From Apricaphanius iberus (lineage: Eukaryota > Chordata > Actinopteri > Cyprinodontiformes > Aphaniidae): 64,000 nucleotides of DNA. Below the pieces are notes generated by a model. The model saw only the letters and a program-made list of their open reading frames with translations. It was not told the DNA's origin and searched no databases. Made by a program: the position numbers and the translations under genes. Positions within the stretch are counted from its first letter, which is position 1, and each line of letters opens with the position of its first letter. Location: assembly GCA_028564705.1 (NCBI GenBank), contig JAPXFQ010000391.1:186001-250000 (forward strand), given 5' to 3'. This document shows positions 25,813 to 37,502 of this stretch, one piece after another.

Positions 25813-27020
25813 TCAAACGTCCAGGTGGATCCTCTGGTGGCGTTTCAGGTTACATTTCTGGGTGAAGCGCTTGCCGCATGCAGAGCAACAGTAAGGTCTC
25901 TCGCCCGTGTGGACGCGCCGATGGGCTTTGAGGTTGCTGAGCTTCGTGAAACTGCGGCCGCAGAGGGGACAGCAGAAAGGTCGCTCGCCTGTGTGAATCT
26001 GCATGTGGGCTTTCAGGTTGCTGGGGTGGGGAAAGCTCTTGTCGCACTCAACGCAGCGCAGGAAGGGCCTAAAAAGCTGTGAGTCCGGAAGGGAGACGGG
26101 GGCAGAACGATGGCTGTTTGCAGGCTGACTGTGGGATTTGACGCCAACCCATGATGCGCCAGCACGGCTCAGAGCTGAGGTCTGTTTGTTACCCACGTGA
26201 ACACGCTGCATTGACAGTGGAGACGAACCGGCTTTGGATGTGGAGGAAACCCTGTTAGGGTTACTTAAGGGTACAACCTGAGAGGCAGTGTCAGATAGTG
26301 CTGCTGTTGTTGTGTTTGACAGTCTGTGTGAGGCCTTCTTCAGTGGCCGGTGGAGGTGTTGTACAGCTGCCGGTAGTCTGAGTCCTGAACCCCTGTGAGA
26401 ATGGAGCTTCCCTCCCTCCTGCGCTGAGGATCTGTGGTAAATGCGATTGGGTTTGTGTGCTTCTGAGTTCACCTGTCGTTCCTGCAGCGAACAGGTGAAC
26501 GATTGTACTCCGGGTTTTGATAATCTCTTTTCTGTAAACCCACTTTCCTTAAATCCAGCAGAGTCAATGATTTCTTCTTTGACAATCACGCCCAGTGTGT
26601 TGTTGGCTTGCAATCTGGCTTCAGGAGACTCGGAACAGGAAACCTGATCTCTGACTGGGGCAAACTGGACATCTGCTCTGCCAGAGCCATTAAGCTTCTG
26701 TTCCAGATAATTCACAGAACCTTTAGTCGGGCCAGGATCAAATTCAGGTTCTGTGCCAAGCCTGTGATTCTGCAGAAGTCCGGCTGTTGTGACCGACGGG
26801 TCAACCCACTTGGAATGGAGTTCAAAAGCTAAAACACTGGTCTGGTCCACACTGCACACGTCTGCCACGTCTGTTTTGTCCAGGTTCTGGGGTAATGCGC
26901 ATGCAGTAGACATCTGTGGGTCTCTCTTAATGACATTCCTCAGGAACTCTTCACCGTTTGCTTGTTCTGGTGTTGGCTGAGCCTCATCCAACCCACCTGT
27001 GGTCTCTGGTCCAGCTTCAC
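25813..27020 (-). CDS. Gene A exon 4 (finger exon)
   Basis: 1,208 bases from acceptor TTCCTCTAG|GTGAAG to the stop. The exon is entered by splicing; the first codons have no ATG. It holds the long linker and all three fingers. Confidence 0.93.
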
Positions 27021-30000
27021 CTAGAGGAATTTAGACAGTGCATCACTGTAAGAACCTAATGGTTGGTTACAGCTTCTGACAGAATCCACCAAGTAATTAG
27101 CATTTTTATAAAAAATTAAAAGACTAATTTCATTTTTTATGAACAATCCACACCACTCACCACAAAGAGCCCCCCCAAACTCTTGAAAGGGCCTTTGCTT
27201 TAAAATCCCCTCTAAGCTACCAAAATATCCGATTATAATGCACCGGTACTTCACTGATTTCTGAATAATACATCAGTAATGGAGCCCAGATCTAATCAAA
27301 TTTGAGACAGAGCTTATCTTTACTAGTTAAAATTACACAGTGCCATTACATCCCCTGAAAATATTGGGATTTTTATTTGACAAACCAACAAAAAGTAGAG
27401 GATAAGAGTGGGATGAAAGAAGAGCGATAAATATTTTTCAAAAATTCTTTCAAAACGAAATTTAAAATAGTGTAATTGTATTCAACCACCTTGGTCCTGA
27501 TACCTCTAAATAAAATCGAGTACAAAAAAACGTATCTAAGGGACAGCTCGTAATAAAACAGAGTCTACCTGCGTGTTTCTTGCTTAATGTTAGTTTAAAC
27601 ATGACTTTTGTGTGAAAGCCTCAGAGAGAATATAAACTTTGAATGTCATGGAATACTATCAAGACATGGCTGTCCACTTAAACTGTCAAGCTGTAAAAGG
27701 AGAGCAATACTCAAAAAAGCCCAAGTGGCCCATGGCTACTCTTGTGGAGCTCTTGATCTCTGCTTTTCAGGTGGGGGAATTTGCTGACATGACAATACTC
27801 GCAAAATCTAATTGTTATGACTATTGAAATAATGTGATGACATCATTATGCCATTTTGATTAGGATATGCTTTTCTTCAGGGAGATGAGACAAGGGGAGC
27901 ACAGCTGCTGAGAAGATGAATGGAGATGAATATTGGGGGAAATCTTTGAAGAAAACCTTGGATCCTGCGATAGACTTGAGATTAAAGTTCATCTTCCAGC
28001 ACCAAACTTGCAGCTACAAAAAAAATGGTTTAGCCCAACTCAGATTTAAGTCTTAGAGAGTCCTAGTCAAAGCCCAGACCTAATGCCAATTAAGAGCTTG
28101 GGTCAACACTTGAACTTTACTTTTCAGATATCCTAGTGTAACTGCACCTGAGCCATTTTGGAAAGAGAAATTGGCAAAATAATCAGTCTCTAGATGTGCA
28201 TATGTGGTAAAGTGATATTACAAGAGACTTCCACCTGAATCTGCAATTGGAGGTGCTGCTACAAAGTGTTAAATTAGGAGGCTGAATACAAATAAACTTT
28301 TCAAATTTTTATTTGTAAAAAACAAATTTTCCTTTCACTTTACAATCATGCTTTATTTTGTGTTGGTCTGTCACATCAAATTGCAGTAATAAGTTTTCCA
28401 GGTTTTTATTTTAATATTTTAGCTTCAAGTTGTGACTTTTTTCCCCCTCTCTACATTCAGTATAAGTCAAACAACTGGACATCCACTGCCTGGCCTAAAA
28501 AATAAAACAAAAAAGATCACACTAATATTTTGTTGAACTACCTTTAGCATAATTTACGGCACACGTTCTCTGTGCCATTGTTTCAATAAGCTTCTGCAAT
28601 GTCACAAGATTTATTTCCATCAAGTGTGTCAGTGATTTTTCACCAGGATCTTGCATTGCTGATGGTAGAGTCTGACCGCTGCACCAAGCCTTCTCCAGCT
28701 CATCCCAAATATTCTCAATGGGGTTAAGAGCTGGACTCTGTGGTGGCAAATCCATGTGTAAAATGATGCCTCATGCTCCCAGAACCACTCTTTCACAATT
28801 TGAGCCCGCTGAATCCTGGCATTGTTATTTTGGAATATACCCATACCATCAGGGAAGTAAAAGCTTATGGATCGATTGACCTGATCATTCAGTATATTCA
28901 GGTAGTCAGCTGACCTCATTCTTGGAGCACATAGTGTTGCTGAACCTAGACCTGACCAATTGCAGCAACCCCAGATCATGGTACGGCCCCCACAGGCTTG
29001 TACAGTAGGGAGTAGGCATAATGGGTGCGTCACTCAATCTGCCTCTCTCTACCTTGATGAACCCATCACTCTCAAACAGGGTAAATCTGGACTCATCAGA
29101 CCACATGAACATTCTTACATTGCTCCAGAGTCCAATCTTTATGCTCCCTAGCTAATTGAAGCCCTTTATTTTCCCAGTTTGCCTCACTGATTAGCGGTTT
29201 TCTTATAGCTACACAGCTTTTTAGCCCCAATCTTTGAGTTCCCTTCACACTGAGTGTGGAGATGCCCTTACTTTCACTATTAAACATAGACCCGAGTTCT
29301 ACTGTTGTTTTTCTTAGATTTGATTTCCCCATCGGCATTCAAGATCAATCCAGTTGCATTTCCTCCTCGAAGACGATGGGTCCCCGACTTATCCCTCCAC
29401 TTTTTGATAATGCGTTGGATATTTCTATAACCCAACTTAACCCAATCTCCTTAGATGTTTTCTCTACTTACTGCACTTACATGCCAATGATTTGACCCTT
29501 CTCAAACACACTAGCATATTTTCCCCGACCACGAGACGCGTCTTTTGATGCATGAAATGCATGAAATGAGAAGCAACTTATTGCACCATCCATTTCTTCT
29601 TAACCGCTTAATCCTTTATGGGTCGCGGGGGTGCTGGTGCCCATCTCCAGCTGTCAACGGGCGAGAGGCTGGGTACACCCTGGACAGGTCGCCAGTCCAT
29701 CACAGGGAAGGACAAACAGGACAAACAACCATGCACACACTCACACCTAAGGACAATTTACAGTGATCAATTAACCTGACAGTCATGTTTTTGGAATGTG
29801 GGGGGAAGCCAGAGTACCCGGAGGGAACCCACGCATGCATGGGGAGAACATGCAAACTCCATGCAGAAAGACCCTGGACAGGGATACGAACCCACAACCT
29901 TCTTGCTGCAAGCAAGGCAACAGTGCTAACCACTGCACCACCGTGCAGCCACTTATTGCACCAGTTGGGGTTAAATAACTTGTTGCCAGCTGAAAGATTA

Positions 30001-32083
30001 TCGTTCATGCAGTAATTATCAATTAGGAGGCTTGTATCTATTGGATTAGTTAAACACATGTGGAGGCTTTTTCTGGTCAGGGAGTGTATCTTACAATAAG
30101 CATTTCTCTTTACATATACGGAACATATTACCTAATAAATACATAAATAAATAAATACATTTGTTCAACCAAGGATACTCACAATCATGGGTACTACTCC
30201 ACTCGCTCAAATGCTGAGAAGAACAAGACAGCTTATTTACTTCTTCCTCTTTCATTTCCAGAGCTGGCAAGACTTCCTTGTTTTCTGTGACCTGAACAAA
30301 CAACATGACAAATGATGAAAACCAAGACAGCCAGGCAGAACATATTCAACTTATTTAGCACTTCTACCATCTGCTCAAACTTCCTCAGCCTAATCCAACT
30401 GAAACAAGCTGTGTTACAATTAGTCTTACTGATGATTAAACATAAATACATTTTTCAAGAGTTGTTGAGCACTACAAAAGGTCAAGTCGGGAGAAATAAA
30501 CACATCAAAAATCAATGTGCCGTGCTGCTTGTAGATTACACTAGTCTCCAAATGCATTTTGCTTCATATTCAAGATTTGTTTATCAAGAATACTTTAAGT
30601 AGAATTAAAAAAACTTCACAAAACTGCATTTTTATTCAAAGCTAAGCCAAACTTACTGAGTTCATCCCATAAGTCCAATAGGAGACATATGACTGTAGGA
30701 CTGTAAAACCTGCTGCTGTGTTTAGAAACATGTATTGGAAGGCTCAGATGAGTTTAAAGGTCATTTAGTCATTACAGTGTTTAAAAAGGTTTGCTTGGTT
30801 TTCTCTAGACATGCTGTTCTTAACAGGCCAAACAGCACCACATGCATTAAATCTGTCTGTTATGCATCACTGTGTTTTACATATTATCCATCCATATATG
30901 GGCTTCACTTTTTTTAGTGTTTTCTAATTATACCATTGTAAGTTTCAACATTTGAAATACCAAGTGAAAAAGTACATATTTTTAGCATTTTCTTTTTCTT
31001 CAATTTTGTATTCTAAAGTTGACGTGAGATAGTTTTTACCCATTACCCAAAAATAGCAGGGTTGTAAAATCTGGACCAAAGATTTTACTTTGGTCTTATG
31101 GTTTGTAGCAGCAGCGATGACTCAGACTACTCCTAGAAGATAATGAACATTAGTTATAACTAGAGTTTTTTATTAACTTTATTTTGTGTTATTTTGAATT
31201 TAATTTGCACACCAAAGGAAAAATTTTAATGCTTGCCTATTTAGGTAGTAAATTTGAAGTAAACACAACAAGTGTGCAGAATATTAGATCTTTTTGGAAT
31301 TCCTTTCTTTATTTGGAAGCACAATAGGCTGATATTAACCGCTCAGACAACCAGCATGCCAACTGTAGCTTTAAAAGAGTGCTAAATTAGTCAAATTGAT
31401 GGGTGACAATCAGTTTCCACACCACGATTGTCCAAATATGGAAATTTTTTCCAAACTCCTGAATTTCTTCTTCTTGGAAGTAAGTTGAAAGTTAAAGTTC
31501 TCCCTATCCAGCAGCACTGAGTTATACTGCATCTTTGCTCTTAAAGTTAAACAGTTCACCTTTGACTGTCTTCCAGGGCTCTGATTGTCTTCTGGAGTGT
31601 CTGCTGACACTGTTCTACATTCCCCTTTGCAGTTTGACAACCAGTGTTGAACTGCATCACCTAGATTCTTCACATGGCAGTCACCCATGGTGTCTGGAAA
31701 ACATGGAGAACAACGCGTGGCTGTAACAAAGGCTAACCCATGACCTGCTTTAAAACTTATGCAGTTTTTTTCTTCTTCTTCTTCTTCTTACATTCCTGCT
31801 GTTCGTCTGCTCTTGCTTCTAAAGCGCCAGGGCTCTGATCTGCTTCATTCCTCGCAAACTCAACAGAGCTTTCTGGATTTTCTGCATCCTCGCCGTGTTT
31901 GCTCCCAGTCCACTGCAGCTGCAGCCTCAGAGAGTCCACCTCCTGTTTGCTGCGCTTCACCTCCATCATGAAGACCTCCTCCACCAGCCTGGTAACCTCA
32001 AACATCGCCGACTTCACCACAGCCTCCATCACTTTGGAAAGCTGGGTCCGAAAGGTCACGATGAGGACGTCTAGGTCCGACAT
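25813..32083 (-). CDS. Gene A: C2H2 zinc-finger protein, 580 aa, 4 coding exons
   Basis: Probable nuclear DNA-binding protein with no assignable target. The coding exons are 32,083-31,792, 31,693-31,560, 30,291-30,183 and 27,020-25,813. Every junction has GT/AG and matching phase (1, 0, 1). The start is ATG at 32,083; the frame is open upstream but no in-frame ATG there has support. Residues 18-33 ([16 protein letters not shown]) form a predicted amphipathic helix shared with genes B and C. The middle is Ser/Pro/Lys-rich and presumably disordered, with a V-K-E-E sumoylation-type site near residue 325. Three C2H2 fingers fill residues 501-577 with canonical TGERP linkers, ending three residues before the stop. 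No KRAB, SCAN, BTB or ZAD is visible. Intron 3 holds two Tc1-like relics. The family is a teleost finger family I cannot name. Confidence 0.88.
27355..28402. mobile_element. Degenerate Tc1-like transposon in gene A intron 3
   Basis: The ends are inverted relics. 'tttgacaaaccaacaaaaag' at the left mirrors 'tgtgttggtctgtcacatc' at the right, each with the adjoining 'ggat(a)aga..gaaag' type sequence. The interior near 28,060-28,280 retains the transposase tail texture (caaagcccagacctaatgcc, then 'ctctagatgtgca'). No open frame survives. It is the same family as the fragment at 2,635-2,995. Confidence 0.7.
28480..30092 (-). mobile_element. Second Tc1-like transposon, with broken transposase, in gene A intron 3
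   Basis: The minus strand encodes pieces of a Tc1/mariner DDE transposase in several frames: [10 protein letters not shown] (second catalytic Asp region, about 29,100) and [15 protein letters not shown] (third acidic residue region, about 28,690-28,740). Frameshifts separate them, so no enzyme is made. The outer ends (CACTGCCTGGCC near 28,483 and its diverged complement near 30,080) look like terminal inverted repeats. It is split by an RTE-type insertion at 29,590-29,947. Confidence 0.85.
29590..29947 (-). mobile_element. RTE-type LINE 3' end (or derived SINE) nested in the Tc1 element
   Basis: Flanked by an exact 13-bp repeat ACTTATTGCACCA, just before 29,590 and just after 29,947. The interior has the widely shared teleost text 'ggtacaccctggacaggtcg', 'ggagaacatgcaaactccat' and 'gctaaccactgcaccaccgt'. 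The tail unit TCCA lies at the left edge, so the element runs on the minus strand. No coding capacity. Confidence 0.82.
30183..30291 (-). CDS. Gene A exon 3
   Basis: 109 bases between acceptor TTTGTTCAG|GTCACA and donor CATGATT|GTGAGT, phases 0 to 1. Exon 3 of gene B has the same length and phases, and both encode a K-E-E core, supporting common descent. Confidence 0.88.
31560..31693 (-). CDS. Gene A exon 2
   Basis: 134 bases between acceptor TTTTCCAG|ACACC and donor TCAAAG|GTGAAC, phases 1 to 0. The split codon T|AC (Tyr) restores the frame exactly. It corresponds in position and phase to exon 2 of gene B. Confidence 0.82.
31792..32083 (-). CDS. Gene A exon 1 (coding part)
   Basis: 292 coding bases, ATG at 32,083-32,081. 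The donor is GAAT|GTAAGA, phase 1. It encodes the conserved helix and an acidic Glu-rich tail. Reading on past the donor gives a poly-lysine run from a GAAG repeat in the intron, which is why the unspliced frame looks odd. Confidence 0.88.
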
Positions 32084-32560
32084 GATGATGCACAGTCTCC
32101 CCACTCTGCAAGTCCGTCCCCTAGTGTCCTCTTTCACAACTGTTTGGGGGAAACCTTCAAAGTGCTTTTGATTTGGATCGAACCATTTTTCTTCAGTAAG
32201 AAATCCATTTGTCGGTACCTGAATCCCTGGGTAGCGGATGATCACGAGGAGTAAATACTATTAAACGATTACTGCTGACATCAGATGTCACCTCGTGATG
32301 TTAGCATGACGCTAGCGTCTACATATCGCTCACAAATGTTGCAAGGAGCAACGAACCATGAAGCGCATGCGCTAAACCGCAGTCGATTCGCACGTGCCGC
32401 CTTGGGTTCGTGAATTAGATAATCGATCATTTGCCACAGATATTGGCTTGAAGTAGGTAATCAACAACCACTTTGTGAACCTTGTTTTTGCCAATGACGT
32501 CACAGTCGAAGCAGTACGGTGGCCTCAGAGGTGGAAACATGATTGCGAAACTGTTTGGCT
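32084..32560 (-). promoter_or_regulatory. Likely gene A promoter region
   Basis: CpG-containing sequence directly upstream of the gene A start. It includes a perfect palindromic NRF1-type core GCGCATGCGC at 32,363-32,372 and an E-box CACGTG at 32,391-32,396. The transcription start is not visible and there is no TATA box at a useful place. The call is by motif and position only. Confidence 0.5.
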
Positions 32561-32968
32561 ATAATAATGGTGTTTGCAGATGGTTAAAATATGTTTTACG
32601 GATTGAAACTCAAATTATGGAGCAGTTTCTAACTAGTTAGCAATGAGGTTTTTGTTCAAGACTGAACATCTTTTCAAATTGTGTCTCAACCACAAGCTTC
32701 AATTGTATGTGATATGCCAGCTCAAAGCAGCACACAACTAGAGACTACATATTCTGTTCTATCTGGTAAATTTAAGAACCACCTTTTGCTGCCATTACAG
32801 TTGCTAGTTTTTCGCCCAGCTTTTCTAATAGAAACTAAAAATGTTGCAAAACCTCAGACACAGACGATGAAGGACATCTGTGAAGATTCATTTTTAAGTA
32901 TTCCAACATGTTCTCAATTTGATTTAGATGTGGGGCCTTTCTAACACATGCATATGCCAGGATCTAAT

Positions 32969-33060
32969 GCCCCTTTTCCACTAGGGCCAGTACGTTCTGG
33001 GACGGGTAGCTTCAGAACCATTCCACAAAAAAAAGGGTCGGCTCAGACAGGACACAGGCA
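32969..33060. mobile_element. Solo end of the PIF/Harbinger-like family
   Basis: TAA followed by TGCCCCTTTTCCACTAG and then CCAGTACG, the same terminal sequence as the element at 11,983-12,550. No matching second end was found within several hundred bases, so it is a truncated copy. Confidence 0.65.
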
Positions 33061-33324
33061 ATGGAAAGATGCCACATCCGTGTGTCGTGGCTCTTGATGC
33101 TCTAACTGCAGCCTCAGTTCACTCCTTGTCAAAGTACCCAACCCTTTTGAATGGCCTTATCCTGACAATCCTCTCCAGGCTTCAGTCATCCCTGCTGCTT
33201 GTGCACCTTTTCCCTTCCACATCCACCAGTCTTCCCAATGATTGTGATTCCTACTGAACCAGACAGAGAGAACAGTAAAGGCTCAGGAACCCTTTGCAGG
33301 TGTTTCGGATTAACTAGCTGATTA

Positions 33325-33803
33325 GAGTATGACATTTTGAGCTTAAAATATTGAACCTTTTCACAATATTCTAATTTTCAGAGATTTTTGATTGGGGGTT
33401 TTCATATGTGTAAGCCATAATCATCAAAATTATAACAAAGGCTTGAAATATCTCACTTGGCAACTAATTAAAGCTGATTCTAATAGGTCTATATCATAGA
33501 CTTAATTTATATATTGGGGACAACCATGGCTCAGGAATTAGGAGTTTGTCTTGTAATCATCGGGTTGCCAGTTCGATCCCCAGCTCAGACTTGTGGTGTC
33601 CTTGGTGGTCAGAGGGCCAGGTGGCACCAGTGTCCGGCTGCCTCGTCTCTGTTATTGCACCCCAGGTCAGCTGTGGCTACAATGTAGCTTGTCATCACCA
33701 GTACAAGCTATTGACCATTTAGTTTCACCCTTTAAGTTGAATTACATAAATAAATTAACTTTTGCACGATATTCACTTTTTTTTTTTAGTTTCACCTGTA
33801 TTT
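33325..33803. repeat. Dispersed transposon-end repeat, interrupted by a SINE
   Basis: The two arms (33,325-33,470 and about 33,718-33,803) carry the ordered text 'attgaaccttttcacaatat', 'agccataatcatcaaaatta' and 'gttgaattacataaataaat', which I recognise as a common teleost repeat of DNA-transposon type. A tRNA-type SINE sits between the arms. Confidence 0.55.
33516..33705 (+). mobile_element. tRNA-derived SINE
   Basis: Has a polymerase III A-box-like TGGCTCAGGA (33,527-33,536) and a B-box GTTCGATCCC (33,571-33,580) at the spacing of a tRNA head, followed by an unrelated body. The cloverleaf is degenerate and the 3' CCA-bearing half is lost, so it is not a tRNA gene. Confidence 0.75.
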
Positions 33804-36076
33804 GTTGTGCACTCCAAAAATCTGGACTATTTGAAAGAGTGGCAGGATGACTGAATAGGCAACATGCTAAACAATATGCTTGGTTGAAACATAAAAAATA
33901 CTGTAAAAAAATGGCTGTGGCAGCACCTTGCTATGAGGATGGTCTTCCTTAGCAGGGACATGGAACTAAACTTAACATAATACCTGAGCTCCAAAAGAAT
34001 GGTTTAGATAAAAGCATTTTCATATTGTCAAATGGACCAGTCATACCCCAAAATGCGTGCGGTAGTAAATGGATAAAAAAGAAATTCTGCAAAGCATTGA
34101 GTGGAATGCTGAATTCAAATTTAATCAACAGTTTTTGTAGTTTTATTTGAAAAACAGCTTGAGAACCATTTGTTTCCCCCTTCCTCTTCACATAAATGTG
34201 ATACTCTGTTTTGGCATACTCTCTAAAATCCAGGTAAATTGAAGTTTTTGGTTCTAGTGTGAAAAAATGTTCACTGCAAATGGAATCTAATTGTACACAG
34301 CGCTCTCTAATGGAGTGAAGTATAAAATAGGTTTTAAAAGATGTATACATAATCATGTATGGCTTTTAAATTAAAATTCCAGCTTGAGATGGTTAACAGG
34401 CTTCCCCTTGTATTTTTCTACAGCAGAATACATATATTCAAGTCTAGCAAATTATACATTTGTAGGGTTGGTGAAGTCCATGAGGTCCAGTTCTGACTTG
34501 GATAGAAAAAAAACAGCACATTTGTATGTTATTTCTTTACAATTTCTCAAGAGTTAGACTTGCTGCACCTGTTATAGTGATTTGAATGCCAAAAGAGAAA
34601 GACTTTTTGTTCACATTCTTTACATTTTAAGATCAGAGAATTATACTAGTGTTTTTTTAATAGTCCAAATAGTCACTGCACAGAATATGTGATCATAGAT
34701 GGTTACTTATATGGTTACTTTCCCTCCCACCTTCACCTCCAAGTTCTAAAACATGTTGAGCAGCATTCAACACTTAAGGACAAAGTCTCAAAGACAGAAA
34801 ACCAATCTCATTCAATCAATTTATATAGCACATTTCTAATAGCCAATGTTATAAAATTAATAAAAGAAAAGCAAAACACAGATTTTAAATACAACAAACA
34901 CATTAAAAATGAAGTAGTTAAACAACCAAATAAAAGCCAGCAAAATGTTAAAATAATAAAGACGAATAACGGCCATAAAGATTGTATATGGAACATGAGC
35001 ATGATGGCGACATCTAGTTTATCTAGGTTGTAATTGCAAAAATAAAAATATTCCAGCTGTTGGGTTGCCTGGTTCACAGCTGTGTCCAGGGAGGAATGTA
35101 TTTTAGAAGATCTCCAGGTCTCTGAAGCAGCTTTTTGACTTGCTGACTCCACCATTCTTCCTAGTGCCAGCCAGTGTGCCTGATTTAAATGGACATTTTA
35201 CCGTTTTAATTAAAATATACGTTTTAAGGAAATGTTGTACTTTCATTCTGCACCCCTCTAAAGCCCCATGGATGTATTTTTTTCCCATGTAGCTTTTTAT
35301 GAAAATGTTCCACATTTAACCTTTAAGTGCTAAATGACATCCAAAATAAGTAGGTCTTGAGTTTGGATTTGTAAAGACAGATAAAAAACAGCTGAACACA
35401 GAAAAAGCTTATCTGAAATGTGATAATAGAGCTGAAATATGTCAAAAATATGTAGACAGAATTACTAGATCCTCTACTGTTGTAGCGGTGATGGGAGATC
35501 GTAACTAGTGATTGGCTTTTGCAGTTCCCCTGGAATTACTGGTTATTTGAAATTGTAAAAGCCCCTGATCAGGGTACACAACACACATATCTGATGAGAC
35601 AACCTGTTGACTTAAGAAAACAAGTACCATAACAGTTTTATGAACTGGAAAGAAGGCATTCGACTCAATTCAATCCAATACTTTTCTAATCTAAGAGGTA
35701 AATTGAATAAAATGCAATGACCGTATAACAGAAATGTTTCATTGACTGTTAAGCCTTTTATTGGGGACAGAAGTCAGGGTTATATTAGACCATAGAACAT
35801 ATTTTATTTAAAAGGCAGCAGACTGACTCTGAAGTTAGCTGGCTGACTTGTTTGAATCCGTCCTCCTCAGCTCAGACAGAATAGGAGAATAATAAAAAAT
35901 ATCTTTTTTTCCCCATTCTGAGTTGGGTCAGATCAATAAATTCAAACCACCTGAAGAAATCTGATCTCATAATTAATTTAATGGAAATGCCAGAACAATG
36001 TCCTGGCAGGTCGCAGGTTGGTTATTATATTTTGGAAGCAGGAAGATTAAATAAAGCAATGAGATCCAAAGCCAGT
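33804..36076. other. Intergenic between genes A and B
   Basis: AT-rich sequence with no domain-bearing frame. Open frames at 33,949-34,356 and 34,689-35,155 are low-complexity or overlap on opposite strands, and I treat them as chance. Confidence 0.4.
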
Positions 36077-36082
36077 TTTATT
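36077..36082 (-). terminator. Candidate poly-A signal of gene B
   Basis: AATAAA on the minus strand about 300 bases downstream of the gene B stop codon. The cleavage site is not demonstrated. Confidence 0.4.
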
Positions 36083-36378
36083 TTTGATTCAGTTTAGAAA
36101 TCTTATACAGCATATACAGTGCATTCAAATACAGTGTATTAAACATACAAGGTAGGCTGATGTAATTAAATAGGACATCGATTTAATTGTGGGAAATATT
36201 ATATTTGGTCATATTTTTGTTATTTACATAGTAACAAAACATATTTAAATGGTTGCATTAAATAAATGTAACCAACAACTAAAGACTTAGTAGTGCTAAT
36301 GTTCATTTATATACAACCAAATAGAAGAAAAAAAAGAAAAAAAAAAAGAAAAAATTCCACACACAAAACACAGTCTTT

Positions 36379-37502
36379 TTAGTCATACAGGTCTGTTAAG
36401 TGTTTGCGCTGATGTGACTTTAGGTGATCTAGGCGTTTGAAGCTGTGGCCACAGATGGCACAGTTGTATGGTCTTTCCCCTGTGTGGGTGCGCTGGTGCA
36501 CTTTCAGGATATCTGCCCTGGTGAAGCTCTTATCACACATGCTGCACCGATGAGGTTTTTCCTGCGTGTGAATTCTTTGGTGCAGTTTCAGGTTCCAGAG
36601 GCGGCTAAACTTGTTCCCACAAACAGCACAGCAATACGGTTTGTTGCCGGTTTGGCCACATTTGTGTGCTTTTAAGTTGGCAAAGGACGGGAATCCTTTT
36701 CCACAGTGGCTGCACTGGTGGAGGCCCTGCCCTAAGTGGATCTTCTGGTGGACTTTCAGATTACAGGCTTGAGTGAAGGTCTTTCCACATTGGTTGCAAA
36801 TGTATGAGGACCCTTGTCCTGTTCCTTTATGGGACTGTTTGTTGGGCTTAAATGGAACAGAACTGGGTAAGGTGGTAAAAGAGTTTTCATGGGCGCTGCT
36901 CCTTTCTTCGTTTCCCACATTTTGATGGTGTAACCTTTGTTGCAAGTTTAAAATATCACTGTATGCAGCTGAGGGTTTGTATGCCCCAGAAGAGAACTGA
37001 ATTTCCTGGCCTCGGAAATTCACTCTGCTGGCCAAATCGGCAGATCCCTGATCGGTGTATCTGACATTTGGCTCCTGCAGATATCCTTCCTCGTCGATGA
37101 GCAGACCACTGAACTCCCCACTCACATCACTGTTAGTCCTTACAGGGGAGCTCTCCTCAGTCCCTCTATTCTGTGGAGTCCCTGCTGTGTAACACTGGTG
37201 CTCAGTTCCTTCAGGGTTTTTCCTGTTCTCATTATATTGGTCCGCGTAACTAATGCAGTCAGATAGGTGGGTTGGAGAACCTTGAATTCCATCAAAGTTA
37301 CCCATCTCTCCATATCCAGGTTTGCCAAAGCTACCCAACTCGTTCAAGACATACCTGTTCTGGAAATTAGATTCAGAGAGGACCTCTGTTTGTCTTTCTT
37401 GGCTCATCTCTGGTCTCTGGTCAAAGTTAGTGTCCCAGTTTACATGGCAAGCTTGGTTCTTCTGCTCACTGAAATGCTTACTTGGTCCCGGTAGACTTGT
37501 TT
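36379..37502 (-). CDS. Gene B exon 4 (finger exon)
   Basis: 1,124 bases from acceptor TTTGTCTCAG|AAACAA to the stop. The frame is open through the acceptor side, so the internal ATG at 37,407 is not the start. It contains the linker and five fingers. Confidence 0.93.

Noticed and set aside
26989..26991. Start of gene A at the beginning of the finger exon
   Set aside because: The codon is TTG, and the frame continues upstream to a splice acceptor that joins exon 3 in phase.
28629..29338. A working Tc1 transposase gene
   Set aside because: Its motifs are spread over different frames with stops and frameshifts.
31757..31791. Poly-lysine tail of gene A exon 1 as protein sequence
   Set aside because: It lies past a good GTAAGA donor whose phase fits exon 2; it is a GAAG repeat in the intron.
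33516..33600. A tRNA gene
   Set aside because: Only the A and B boxes are tRNA-like. The 3' half does not pair and is followed by a SINE body.
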